NCBI RefSeq assembly: GCF_013155265.1
Contig: NZ_JABJXU010000005.1
Span: 1 to 64,000, forward strand
Direction: 5' to 3'
DNA length: 64,000 nt
From: Enterococcus sp. MMGLQ5-1
Lineage (GTDB): Bacteria > Bacillota > Bacilli > Lactobacillales > Streptococcaceae
Both the position numbers and the translations under genes were made by a program. The notes under the pieces were generated by a model that did no database searches, was not told the origin of the DNA, and worked only from the letters and a program-made list of their open reading frames with translations. Of the stretch, positions 17,393-26,770 are shown in pieces (positions within the stretch are counted from its first letter, which is position 1; the number at the start of each line of letters is the position of its first letter).

Positions 17393-18040
17393 TTATAAAT
17401 CTAAAATTCGAGTAATTCGATCAATTGAATCAGTAAGAACAGTAAAATATAGAATATCATTCGCCTGCAGCAGGGTTTCACTATTTGGAATGAACGACTG
17501 GTTGCCTCGGCTTAAAGCACAAATACGGATTTCATTTAAGGGTAGCGCGTCTTTAATTTTCTTGCCAATCAGTAATTGAGGCACACTAATTCGGACTAGC
17601 TCAACCGGTGTATTACCAATACTCATTACCGTTTCTACATGATTAAAGGTTAATAGCTCCTTCGCACGAGCTACGCCCCATTGTGTTGTGGCAATGACTT
17701 GAACACCTAGTGCATTATAAATAGATACCTTACGGCTATCGTAAAGTCTGGCTATCACCTTTGGCACCTTATAATTGATTCGAGCAATTCGAGCAACGAG
17801 TGCATTCGTTTCATCGCTCTGAGTACAGGCAATCAGGCCATCTGCCGAACCAATGCCTGCTTTTTCAAGAATCTCTTTATCAAATTCCTTACCACAGAGA
17901 ATAGTGCCTGAATAGGTTTGCTCTAAGCGCTTAATTTCTTCAACATTTGAGCTTACAACAGTTACTTTTTCTCCGCCTGCCTCAAATTCATTGGCAAGAC
18001 CAGTTCCTAATCTACCTGAGCCGACAATGACAATTTTCAT
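17393..18040 (-). CDS. RCK/TrkA-type NAD-binding regulator, first copy
   Basis: A 215-residue RCK protein with an N-terminal nucleotide-binding motif (IVIVGSGRLGTGLANEF) and a TrkA-C domain (about 130-215, VELVRISVPQLLIGKK). Its ATG overlaps the stop of the P-type ATPase gene by four bases (ATGA), with GGAGG inside the ATPase end, so the two are translationally coupled. The paired RCK genes are diverged from each other, which suggests a heteromeric ring. That the ATPase is the target is inferred only from the coupling. Confidence 0.88.
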   Translation of the reverse strand: MKIVIVGSGRLGTGLANEFEAGGEKVTVVSSNVEEIKRLEQTYSGTILCGKEFDKEILEKAGIGSADGLIACTQSDETNALVARIARINYKVPKVIARLYDSRKVSIYNALGVQVIATTQWGVARAKELLTFNHVETVMSIGNTPVELVRISVPQLLIGKKIKDALPLNEIRICALSRGNQSFIPNSETLLQANDILYFTVLTDSIDRITRILDL

Positions 18041-20835
18041 AAAATGGCCTCCTTATTTTTAATCAAGCGAGTTCTTTGATGTTTCTTTCTTAATTCTTCA
18101 ATCAAAACAACTGGTATTGGACAAATTAGTAAGAATAACCAATCCATCAGACCAAGTGGTGCTGTATTAAATAAATCATGAAAAATTGGGATATAAGCTA
18201 AGGCAATAAATAACAGAATTTCAAAGATAATTCCTTTATTAATCAATTTATTACCCAATAAACGAATTGAAAAAACCGAATGTGCCTCTGTCCGACAATT
18301 CATGACCATCCCAATTTGACAGAAGATAATCGCACCTAGGGTCATCGTCGTTGCTTGACGATAGAGTAAACCGCTATCGGCTAGATTTGAAAGTGAGCCA
18401 CCATGTGTAAAATAGCTGAAGAAGTATGCCGACATCGCAATCAAGGCCTCTATCAAGCCATACCAAAGAAATGCTTTAACAATAATTTTGCGATTTAGCA
18501 GAGAATCACTCTTCTTACGTGGCGGTCTTTCCATAATGCCAGGCTCCGGTAGCTCTGTACCCAAGCCAAGTGCCGGTACCATGTCTGTCCCTAAATCAAT
18601 TGCCAAAATTTGCATAATCGTTAATGGCAGCGGAATCTTCCCCTTAGAAAATAGGAAGAATGCTGAAGGTACAGCTTCTGCCATATTACTATTGAAGATA
18701 TAAAGCAAGAACTTCTGAATATTTGTGTAAACGGCACGACCCTCCTCTACTGCGCGTACAATTGAGGCAAAATTATCATCAGTCAAAATCATGTCTGCCG
18801 ATTCCTTGGCAACATCAGTACCCGTAATCCCCATTGCAACACCAATGTCCCCCTTTTTAAGAGCTGGTGCATCATTAACGCCATCACCTGTTACTGCGAC
18901 GACATTATCTAATTCTTGCAAATTGGCAACAACTCGATATTTTTGTTCGGGGGCAACTCGAGCAAAGATGACCTCATCTTTTAAGATTGCTTTCAATGCT
19001 TCATCTGATAAATCTGTTAATTCAGCGCCTGTCACCACACGAGGATGCTCACCTTTGACAATTCCAATTCGTTTAGCAATACTCTCAGCAGTCAAGCCAT
19101 AATCACCAGTAATCATGATAATGCGAATACTAGCCTGATGACATTTTTCAACAGCTGCCGCCACTTCAACTCGTGGTGGATCTGCCATCACAACTAGACC
19201 AACAAAAGTCATTTCCTGCTCAATGACCTCACTTGTATATTCACTTAATTTTTGTGGAATACCCTCAACATTATCTAAGCCTCGATAAGCAATCGCCAAG
19301 ACACGTAAGCCTTGACGGGCATAATCATCATTTGCCTTCATGATTTTAGCAAGCTGTTCGGGGGTCATTGCTTTGATTTCATTATTTATTAATATTTTCG
19401 TACATAACTCAGCAGTTTCCTTAGGTGCCCCTTTAATAAAGGCAACTCGCTTAAAGCCTGCAATTTCGTGCTTCGCCTGATGAATCGTTGTCATTCTTTT
19501 GCGAGTTGAGTCAAAGGGTAATTCTCGGATTCTTGGAAAGTCCTTTGCTAATAATTCTAGGCTGATTCCTGCCTTTTGGGCAACGACACTCAAACAGGCT
19601 TCAGTCGGATCGCCCAAAACAGTATAACGTGGATGCTCTTCATCAGGAGATACAATCTTGGCATTACTACATAAGGCTGCAGCAGTTAAAACTAAATCTA
19701 AATCAGAATGCTCATTCACAGATGTTTGCTTGTCTCCTAGGAGTAAATCACCCTTCGGTGCATAGCCTAAGCCAGTCACCTCAAACTCTTTTTCTGGTAA
19801 CCAAACATGATTAACTGTCATTTCATTTTGAGTCAATGTCCCTGTTTTATCTGAACAAATAACCGAGGTTGAGCCAAGGGCTTCAACAGAGGACAATTTC
19901 TTAACTAAAGCATTTTCTTTAGCCATTCTTTGAACAGCCATTGCCAAAGACAAGGTAACCGTTGGTAATAGTCCCTCAGGGATAAAGGCAACAATCATCC
20001 CAAGTGAAAAGACAAAGGCCTGTGCAAGCGGTTGTTTAACAAATAAAACGGCAGCAATAAAAAAGAAGATACCGATTGACACCGCAATAATCGAAATTTG
20101 CTTCGTTAGCTTATCTAATTCTTTTTGAAGCGGACTTTTTTCGTCGGTCATTGATTGTGTCAATTTCGCAATTTTACCAAATTCAGTCTGCATCCCAATT
20201 TTAGTGACAATTGCACGACCACTTCCGCTAGAAACTGTTGTACCAGCAAAAATCATATTTTTCTGTTCAAAGCCGTCATGCCCAGCTACAGCAATACTAT
20301 GCTCGTTTTTACGAACGGGACTAGATTCCCCAGTTAGCGCCGATTGATTAACCTGTAAATCCGTTGACGCAAATAAGCGTGCATCCGCAGAAATTTTATC
20401 GCCCTCTTCAACTAATAAAATATCATCAGGCACTAACTCCTCAGCCAAAATCTGAGCTTCCTCACCATCACGAAGAACTCGCGCATAATCAGCGAGCATT
20501 TTTTTCAATGCTTCTGTTGCTTTACTTGCCTTGCTCTCTTGGAAGAAGCTGAATAAACCGTTAATGACATTTACTAGCCAAATTGCAATCCCTAACTGTG
20601 GTGTATCGGTAAAAAAGAAGGCTACAAAGCCACCGACCCAAAGCAGGATTGCCATCAAGCTAATAAAATGCCTAATAAATTTAAGGAATACCGACTCTCC
20701 CTTAGGCGTTTCAATTTGATTATAACCAAATTTTTCACGACGCTTTAAAACCTCTTCTTGATTTAAACCTTTATCCGTCATTACCGTATCATTATTACTT
20801 ATTACGGCTGGCGATTCGTTTGAAGCTGTTACCAT
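18037..20835 (-). CDS. P-type cation-transporting ATPase (type II)
   Basis: A 932-residue E1-E2 ATPase. Motifs (numbered from the chosen start) are TGES at about 168-171 (actuator), the membrane motif IPEGLLPT near 295-302, DKTGTLT with the phosphorylated Asp at about 329, KGAPK in the nucleotide domain, TGDGVNDAPALK in the hinge, and a C-terminal block of six helices. PEGLL in helix 4 and AMAVQRMA after it look closer to the Na/K- and H-ATPase branches than to SERCA, so the ion could be Na+ or K+ rather than Ca2+; this is not settled by sequence. ATG 20835 has GGGAGG 5 nt upstream and is preferred over ATG 20856. It is coupled to two RCK genes. Confidence 0.93.
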   Translation of the reverse strand: MVTASNESPAVISNNDTVMTDKGLNQEEVLKRREKFGYNQIETPKGESVFLKFIRHFISLMAILLWVGGFVAFFFTDTPQLGIAIWLVNVINGLFSFFQESKASKATEALKKMLADYARVLRDGEEAQILAEELVPDDILLVEEGDKISADARLFASTDLQVNQSALTGESSPVRKNEHSIAVAGHDGFEQKNMIFAGTTVSSGSGRAIVTKIGMQTEFGKIAKLTQSMTDEKSPLQKELDKLTKQISIIAVSIGIFFFIAAVLFVKQPLAQAFVFSLGMIVAFIPEGLLPTVTLSLAMAVQRMAKENALVKKLSSVEALGSTSVICSDKTGTLTQNEMTVNHVWLPEKEFEVTGLGYAPKGDLLLGDKQTSVNEHSDLDLVLTAAALCSNAKIVSPDEEHPRYTVLGDPTEACLSVVAQKAGISLELLAKDFPRIRELPFDSTRKRMTTIHQAKHEIAGFKRVAFIKGAPKETAELCTKILINNEIKAMTPEQLAKIMKANDDYARQGLRVLAIAYRGLDNVEGIPQKLSEYTSEVIEQEMTFVGLVVMADPPRVEVAAAVEKCHQASIRIIMITGDYGLTAESIAKRIGIVKGEHPRVVTGAELTDLSDEALKAILKDEVIFARVAPEQKYRVVANLQELDNVVAVTGDGVNDAPALKKGDIGVAMGITGTDVAKESADMILTDDNFASIVRAVEEGRAVYTNIQKFLLYIFNSNMAEAVPSAFFLFSKGKIPLPLTIMQILAIDLGTDMVPALGLGTELPEPGIMERPPRKKSDSLLNRKIIVKAFLWYGLIEALIAMSAYFFSYFTHGGSLSNLADSGLLYRQATTMTLGAIIFCQIGMVMNCRTEAHSVFSIRLLGNKLINKGIIFEILLFIALAYIPIFHDLFNTAPLGLMDWLFLLICPIPVVLIEELRKKHQRTRLIKNKEAIL

Positions 20836-21098
20836 ATATACCTCCCTCAACTCCATTTACCGCCATTCTACCACCACGTTTATTATTATTAAAGTATTTT
20901 CATTATTAAACAACACTATGGTAATAATTGTTGTTTATTAATAAGAATTATGCTTATTAATCATTTTAAATAAATTATATTCAAGTATTTCTTAATATAA
21001 GTTTTACCTATCTCTTGCTATAGAAACTAAGTGTTTTTCATTTCATCCATTAGAGATTAAACTATAAATACATTATTAATAATAGGAGGCAATAATTA

Positions 21099-22259
21099 AT
21101 GAGTGAAAAATTCCAACTAGTAGGTAGTCTATTAAGACCTGAGGCTTTATTAAAATATAAATCAGAAATTGAAAAAAGAGATGACATCATTTATCCTTTC
21201 TATGATGCTTTCGAGGGCTATGAGGCTTGTGAGCTAGAAGCAATTCAAACTGTTGTTCAAGAACAAATTGACCACAATATTGAGATTATTACAGATGGCG
21301 AGTATTCAAAATCACTCTGGCATCTTGACTTTGTTTGGGGCTTATCTGGTATTGAGCGCTACATTGCTGAGCATGGTTATTTTTTCAGAGATAAAGATGA
21401 GGTAGAAAATTACGAAACACGTAAGGATGTCGGCTTGCGTATCGTTGATAAGCTAGGTGGCACAAATCACCATTTTATTGCTATTTTTGAAAAGCTAAAG
21501 GCGGCGGCTAAGGGACATTCAGTCAAGCTTTGCATTCCTTCACCCTCACACATTTTTGGTGAGCTCAGCTGGTCAGATAATATTGGCGGTCAAGACGCCG
21601 TTTATAATACAACGGCTGAACTAAAAGCTGGCTTATTAGGTGCTTATAAAGAATTCTTCACTGACTACGCGCAGGCTGGTGGTAAAATTATTCAGCTAGA
21701 TGACTGTCTTTGGGAAATGTTTGCAGATGACAATCCAAACTCACCATTCACAGGTGAAGCAAATAATGAAGCTGCTGCGACTGAATTGGCAACTGAATTT
21801 ATTGAATTAAACAATGCATTAATTGATTTTGGGCATGAGCTAGGCTTAAAGGTTTGGACACATAACTGCCGTGGTAATTATGATTCACGCAATATGGGTG
21901 GCGGTTCATACATTAAAATTGCCAGTCTCTTCTTAAAACAATTAAAATACGATCGCTTCTTCTTAGAATGGGACGATGAACGCGCAGGCTCGTTAGATGC
22001 TTTAAAGGTTTTCCAAGATCGTCCAAATGTTGAAATCGTTCTCGGTCTACTTTCTAGTAAAACAAATACCTTAGACGATGAAAAAAGAGTAATTCGCTTA
22101 CTAGATGAAGCTAGCAAAATCATTGACAAGGAGCGCTTATTATTATCACATCAATGTGGCTTTGCTTCCTGCGACGGTGGCAATGAATTGACTGAAGCTG
22201 AACAATGGGCAAAAATTGATCAAGGACAGCGAATCGCTCAAGCATATTGGGGCAAATAA
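21099..22259 (+). CDS. MetE C-terminal-like (YxjG/YxjH) protein
   Basis: A 386-residue stand-alone cobalamin-independent methionine synthase C-terminal domain. It carries the Zn/homocysteine site: HNCRGN (His and Cys), FLEWDDE (Glu), and SHQCGFAS (Cys), plus the GSLLRPE start and DGEYSK. Such short homologues transfer a methyl group to homocysteine from donors other than methyltetrahydrofolate, or act on related thiols; the donor is not known. AGGAGG precedes the ATG. The upstream region has ordinary promoter-like elements; I found no T-box or SAM riboswitch. Terminator follows. Confidence 0.85.
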   Translation: MSEKFQLVGSLLRPEALLKYKSEIEKRDDIIYPFYDAFEGYEACELEAIQTVVQEQIDHNIEIITDGEYSKSLWHLDFVWGLSGIERYIAEHGYFFRDKDEVENYETRKDVGLRIVDKLGGTNHHFIAIFEKLKAAAKGHSVKLCIPSPSHIFGELSWSDNIGGQDAVYNTTAELKAGLLGAYKEFFTDYAQAGGKIIQLDDCLWEMFADDNPNSPFTGEANNEAAATELATEFIELNNALIDFGHELGLKVWTHNCRGNYDSRNMGGGSYIKIASLFLKQLKYDRFFLEWDDERAGSLDALKVFQDRPNVEIVLGLLSSKTNTLDDEKRVIRLLDEASKIIDKERLLLSHQCGFASCDGGNELTEAEQWAKIDQGQRIAQAYWGK

Positions 22260-22331
22260 ATTAAATTGAACGTTTGCTTGAAACAAACAGGATTCAAACC
22301 AATGTATGCCATTAATGATGTAAATATGAAG

Positions 22332-22365
22332 GATACTGTAATTACAATTACAGTATCTTTTTTAT
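22332..22365 (+). terminator. Terminator after MetE-like gene
   Basis: GATACTGTAAT pairs with ATTACAGTATC around a short loop, followed by TTTTTTA. Confidence 0.9.
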
Positions 22366-22393
22366 GACAGAAAATTAATTTCTGTCATCTCAG

Positions 22394-22427
22394 CAAAAAG
22401 CACCCTCACTAAAAATAGTGAGGGCGC
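22394..22427 (-). terminator. Terminator of flavin reductase gene
   Basis: Stem GCACCCTCACT (22400-22410) with AGTGAGGGCGC (22417-22427); the A-run at 22394-22399 gives the T-run on the minus strand. Confidence 0.9.
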
Positions 22428-22442
22428 TAATTTACTTATTCT

Positions 22443-23969
22443 TTATTGCTCTTTCGCAAAAGCCGCTGATTGAATGCCAGCTTGGCGGCCAAAGATAATA
22501 ATTTCAGCTACCGAATTACCGCCAATTCGATTTTGACCATGTAAACCGCCAACTACTTCTCCAGCAGCATACAGGCCTTTTATTGGTTCATTTGATTTGT
22601 TTAATACCTGTGTTTCAGTATTAATCTTCACACCACCCATGGTATAGTGAATACCCGGTGCAATTTTAATTGCATAGTATTTCGGTGTCGAAAGATCATG
22701 ATCCATCGCGGTCGTCCGACCAAATTCAGCATCCGATTTATTCGCAACGCTTGTATTCCAAGTAGAAACGGTTGATTCTAAATCACCTGCAGGAACATTC
22801 ATTTTTTCGGCAAGTGCTTCAATCGTATCTCCTGAGATAACATAACCCTGTTTATCATAAAATTCAATTGCCGTAGCTCGATCTCTCACACCTTGATCAA
22901 AGACTAAATAAGCAGATTTTTCAGGCAAGGCTGTAATCGCAGCCGAAACCTTATCACGCGTATCTAATTCGTTAACAAAGCGTTTCCCCTCATCATTGAC
23001 AAGGATTGCACCTTCACCACGAACAGCTTCACCGATTAAAATACCTTTATCCTGCTGTACCGTTGGGTGAATTTGAATTTGATCCATATCCACAACCTGA
23101 CCGCCTAGTTTTTCAATCATCGTAATACCGTCACCAGTGCTACCTTCTTGATTAGTCGTCACATAGCCTTTAAGATCTGGACGATATTTTTCAATTAATT
23201 TTTCATTCGCGCCAAATCCACCAGTTGTTACAACAACTGCCTTAGACTTAATTGTTTTAGCCTTTTCACCTTGAATTGTCACAGAAACACCATCAACTGT
23301 GCCATCATTTTCCTTAATTGAAGTCACATCTGCATTAACAAAAATTGGAATTTCACGCTTATGCACATTTTCAATTAGACCATTCACTAAATATTCACCA
23401 ATCGCTGAACCATCAGAAGGGCGATGCGTTCTTTTTTGACTCATACCGCCAGTAATTGTTAAATTATCAAGTACAATACCATTTTGATCCAACCAATCAA
23501 TTGCATCGGCTGAGTGGTCAACAAAGTAACGCAATAAATCCTTGTCATTTGTCCCCTTGCCACCCTTTAAGGTTTCTTCATAAAATGCGTCGTTACTATC
23601 TTCAATCCCCTGTGCCTTTTGAACTTTGGTATTAGAAGCATTCATCCCACTGGAAGACTTCGAGGTATTTCCGCCAGCAACAGGCATTTTTTCAAAAATA
23701 ACTGGATTCATACCAGCATCCTTGGCTTCAATTGCCGCGGTCATTCCAGCTCCACCAGCACCTACAATGATAATGTCATAAGAATCTTTCAATTCTGAAG
23801 GATCGGTGTATGTATTCTCCGATGCACCTGAATCCACGTCTGATTGTTTTTCGCTGCTTGCCTCACTTTGAGAACTCGTCTTTTTGTCTGGTTGAAAAAT
23901 AGCACAAGCAGACAAAAACAAGCTCGCCACGATTAGTAGTGAAGCAATACCCAATAATTTCCTTTTCAT
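22443..23969 (-). CDS. Lipoprotein FAD-dependent fumarate/urocanate reductase-like
   Basis: A 508-residue flavoprotein of the flavocytochrome c family. The N-terminus is a lipoprotein signal (LFLSAC lipobox at about 17-22), followed by a Ser-rich linker. The FAD domain starts at about 65 (DIIIVGAGGAGMTAAIEA) and the C-terminal FAD contact is GLYAAGEVVGG...NRIGGNS. THRPSDGSAIG and RGEGAILVNDEGKR are the substrate/proton-transfer loops of soluble fumarate-type reductases. It would act outside the membrane as an electron-accepting reductase, as in extracellular electron transfer. Related enzymes often carry an FMN_bind domain; this one does not. The substrate is undetermined. AAAGGAG precedes the ATG. 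Confidence 0.88.
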   Translation of the reverse strand: MKRKLLGIASLLIVASLFLSACAIFQPDKKTSSQSEASSEKQSDVDSGASENTYTDPSELKDSYDIIIVGAGGAGMTAAIEAKDAGMNPVIFEKMPVAGGNTSKSSSGMNASNTKVQKAQGIEDSNDAFYEETLKGGKGTNDKDLLRYFVDHSADAIDWLDQNGIVLDNLTITGGMSQKRTHRPSDGSAIGEYLVNGLIENVHKREIPIFVNADVTSIKENDGTVDGVSVTIQGEKAKTIKSKAVVVTTGGFGANEKLIEKYRPDLKGYVTTNQEGSTGDGITMIEKLGGQVVDMDQIQIHPTVQQDKGILIGEAVRGEGAILVNDEGKRFVNELDTRDKVSAAITALPEKSAYLVFDQGVRDRATAIEFYDKQGYVISGDTIEALAEKMNVPAGDLESTVSTWNTSVANKSDAEFGRTTAMDHDLSTPKYYAIKIAPGIHYTMGGVKINTETQVLNKSNEPIKGLYAAGEVVGGLHGQNRIGGNSVAEIIIFGRQAGIQSAAFAKEQ

Positions 23970-24205
23970 TTAATAGCTCCTTTATTAATAATTATTTCTA
24001 TCAAATTATAACAAAGCATTTGTGAAATTTCAATCAAACTATTCAATATAAAATCGCTATTGGAGATAATAAGCATTATAATTATTGGCTTATTCTAAAA
24101 TATTGATTTGTGAAAGATGAGCGTTTGTTCATCAAAATGAAGCGTCATAATCAGCATATACCCTCATTAATTACGAATAATCAAGCAAAATACTCGTAGT
24201 TGCTA

Positions 24206-25438
24206 TCATTGAATATTCAATAAATCAATCATCTCATGATATGCCGTCTCAATTCGTTGCCGCTTTTCTTCAGAAACAGTATCCACATACTTACCACCAC
24301 TTAAATAGTCCTCTGCTAGAAAAACCTGATAATCATAGGCTGGATAACCCAAAAAAGTGCGATCAATTGGTTCCCTTGATACCCAGGTCGGATGTGCCTT
24401 AATACCAGTTAAAGTCGTCTGATTATTTTCCTTGGTTACCTCAACCTCCATAATCACACCACGCTCGGTCCAATAATTTTCTAAAGTCTCATAACGCTGA
24501 TTTGAAAGTAAATTCCCCATCGAATAGATGATAAATTTTTTGGCACCATCTTTTTCAATAATCTCCGTTGACTCAGCAACATGAGGATGACCGCCAAAAA
24601 TAATATCAGCACCATAATCCACCATCTGACGATATTTAGTCTGCTGTTCTTCAGTTGGTTCTAAGCTATATTCGACACCTGATTGCGGCATCACAATAGT
24701 CAAATCCGCCTTTTTTTCAGCTGCCTCAATCTTGCTTTTAACATGCGCCATATTTAAATCATTTAAATAGTGATCATAATCAGCCTGACTAATCGTTGCC
24801 TCAATCCCATTAAAACCATAGCTAAAGCCCAAAATAGCAACCTTAATTCCATTAATTTCCTTTATTAAAATATCATCATTTGGAACATTAACACCAAATG
24901 TATCAATACCAGCCTTTTGAAAGGCATTAGCGGTATACTCCAAGCCCTCAATCCCAGTATCAAGAATATGATTATGTGCTAAATCAATTGCGTCATAGCC
25001 CGCATTTTTAATGCTTGAAATCACTGCCTCTGGGGCGTTGAAAATTGGATAGCCAGCCAATTCACGATTTGGATTAATCGTTCCTTCAAAATCACCGAGC
25101 GCTAAATCGGCTGATGAAACCAAAGGTGTAATCTGCTCATAATCATTGGTGAAATCATAGCTTTGACCATCAAAAGCACTTCCATAAACAATATCATGAT
25201 AGAGCATATCTCCACTCGCCGTAATCGTAATTTTTTGTGCTGATGATTGCTCCATTGCTTGCGATGAATTAGTTTCTGTGGTCGTTTTGTTAGCAGTCGA
25301 ATGCTGTCCTGCTTTTTTATCACCATATAAACCAAAAATTAAAGTAACTATTAATATAATTAAAATTATAATTAAAATTGCAATACTGATGTTTTTTCGA
25401 AAAAGATGCTTTCGTCTTAAGTGCTGCTGACGTTTCAT
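24206..25438 (-). CDS. CapA-family poly-gamma-glutamate biosynthesis-like protein
   Basis: A 410-residue membrane-anchored protein: a basic N-terminus, one transmembrane helix (about 16-38), a Ser/Thr linker, then a CapA metallophosphatase-like domain (about 70-370). Motifs are ASGDMLYHD, LGDFEGTINP, DLAHNHILDTG (NxH type), and FGGHPHVAES, which resemble the metal-binding blocks of calcineurin-like enzymes. CapA takes part in capsular polyglutamate synthesis, but no capBCD genes are nearby, so the substrate is open. GGGAGG precedes the ATG. Monocistronic. Confidence 0.88.
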   Translation of the reverse strand: MKRQQHLRRKHLFRKNISIAILIIILIILIVTLIFGLYGDKKAGQHSTANKTTTETNSSQAMEQSSAQKITITASGDMLYHDIVYGSAFDGQSYDFTNDYEQITPLVSSADLALGDFEGTINPNRELAGYPIFNAPEAVISSIKNAGYDAIDLAHNHILDTGIEGLEYTANAFQKAGIDTFGVNVPNDDILIKEINGIKVAILGFSYGFNGIEATISQADYDHYLNDLNMAHVKSKIEAAEKKADLTIVMPQSGVEYSLEPTEEQQTKYRQMVDYGADIIFGGHPHVAESTEIIEKDGAKKFIIYSMGNLLSNQRYETLENYWTERGVIMEVEVTKENNQTTLTGIKAHPTWVSREPIDRTFLGYPAYDYQVFLAEDYLSGGKYVDTVSEEKRQRIETAYHEMIDLLNIQ

Positions 25439-25615
25439 TAAATCCTCCCAAATAATAACAAACCGACTTAATATGAATTAATTAATAATATCTTTATTTA
25501 TTTTATCACAGCTCTATTTAAATTAATTAATCGTTTTCATTATTTTTTATCAAAAAATTGTAATTTATACTGATCTTCGACAAGCACAGCATTTAAATTT
25601 TAATAATTTATCAAA

Positions 25616-25644
25616 TTGATTTATTAAGCAGGTCATGTTAATAT
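25616..25644 (+). promoter_or_regulatory. Promoter for the exchanger leader
   Basis: TTGATT (25616-25621), 17-bp spacer, TAATAT (25639-25644). A start near 25651 would put a full terminator hairpin in the leader before the exchanger gene. Confidence 0.65.
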
Positions 25645-25659
25645 CTAATCAGTTAAATA

Positions 25660-25737
25660 AAAAAAAACGGTTGGGCTGTTGCTTCAAGGTTTATTCTTCT
25701 TAGGGCAGGAAGAATACTTGAGCAACGCCTTTTTTTA
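25660..25737 (+). promoter_or_regulatory. Leader with terminator hairpin upstream of exchanger
   Basis: A long hairpin: GGCTGTTGCTTCAAG (25674-25688) pairs with CTTGAGCAAC plus GCC (25717-25729), allowing one bulge. Inside it TATTCTTC pairs with GAAGAATA. A run of seven T follows. It ends about 50 bp before the exchanger start, so it is either a regulated attenuator or the end of a short ~85-nt RNA. It fits no riboswitch family I recognise. Confidence 0.7.
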
Positions 25738-25785
25738 TGAAAAAAACTAGACTTGCCAAGCAAGGTGCAGAAAGGAATTTATTCT

Positions 25786-26769
25786 ATGGATCAACTTTTT
25801 ACTAATTCACCATTATTTATAATTATTATCGTCTTTTTAATTGCATTATTCATTCTTTCTAAATCTGCTGATTACTTAACAGATTCGGCAATTATCATTT
25901 CAAAAACTCTAGGGATTTCAGATATTATTATCGGTGCGACAATCGTTTCCTTAGGCACCAGTTTACCTGAATTTGCAACAACGATTACTGCATTATTAAA
26001 TGGTTCCAACGACTTAGCGCTTGGTAATGCACTCGGTTCAATTATCACAAATACAAGCATTATTTTGGGTATTGGCATTCTATACGGCAAAATACCAGTT
26101 GCTAAAAAAACTGCGTTCAATGTATGGATTACTTTTTTGTGCTTAATAAGCATCTATTTAATTTCAATTTTAAATCAAGCAGTGATTCCTAGATATACCG
26201 GCTATATCTTATTAATAATCTTACCAATTTATCTTTTTTATGCGTTCAAAAAAAGTTCTAGTAATAAGCAATTACAACATACGGAAAAGAAAAAAACGGT
26301 AACTGCCAGTAAATTGGTCATACTAATAGCAAAAGTGATTTTTTCAGCACTCATCGTTGCCGTAAGCTCAAGCTTTTTAGTTGCAACCGTACAGGCTTCT
26401 GCTAATCGTTTAGGTATCTCAGAAGCAATTATATCAGCGACCATCGTTGCACTTGGCACAAGCCTACCTGAGCTATCAACTGTCATAGTCTCTGCTAAAA
26501 AGGGGCATGGTGGTCTAGCCTTTGGTAATTTAATCGGTGCCAGCTTAATGAATATTCTATTGGTTTTAAGCACTACCATTTCGTTTTCAAAAGCCTCACT
26601 TGTAGTACCAAAAACTTTTTTATTATTTCACTTTCCAATTGCAGTTATCATTTTTTTATATCTTCTTTACTGTATTTATAATTCTAACAAGCATGAATTA
26701 ACCAAAAAGGAAGGTCTATTTTTTATTATTATTTATTTAGTCTATTTACTATATAATCTACTTTTTTAA
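25786..26769 (+). CDS. CaCA-family Ca2+(cation)/H+ or Na+ exchanger, YrbG-like
   Basis: A 327-residue membrane protein with two inverted halves of five helices. Each half carries the alpha-repeat that binds the ion: GATIVSLGTSLPEFATT (about 48-64) and SATIVALGTSLPELST (about 212-227). Family members swap Ca2+ for Na+ or H+. ATG 25786 is chosen (AAAGGA 9 nt upstream); the upstream TTG would read through the leader. Expression probably depends on the terminator-bearing leader. A TATAAT at 26752-26757, inside its 3' end, may start the structured RNA that follows. Confidence 0.92.
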   Translation: MDQLFTNSPLFIIIIVFLIALFILSKSADYLTDSAIIISKTLGISDIIIGATIVSLGTSLPEFATTITALLNGSNDLALGNALGSIITNTSIILGIGILYGKIPVAKKTAFNVWITFLCLISIYLISILNQAVIPRYTGYILLIILPIYLFYAFKKSSSNKQLQHTEKKKTVTASKLVILIAKVIFSALIVAVSSSFLVATVQASANRLGISEAIISATIVALGTSLPELSTVIVSAKKGHGGLAFGNLIGASLMNILLVLSTTISFSKASLVVPKTFLLFHFPIAVIIFLYLLYCIYNSNKHELTKKEGLFFIIIYLVYLLYNLLF

Positions 26770-26770
26770 T

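Noticed and set aside
25660-25737. yybP-ykoY manganese or other known ion riboswitch
   Set aside because: The conserved loop sequences are absent; only a long hairpin with T-run is present, so it is listed as a terminated leader.
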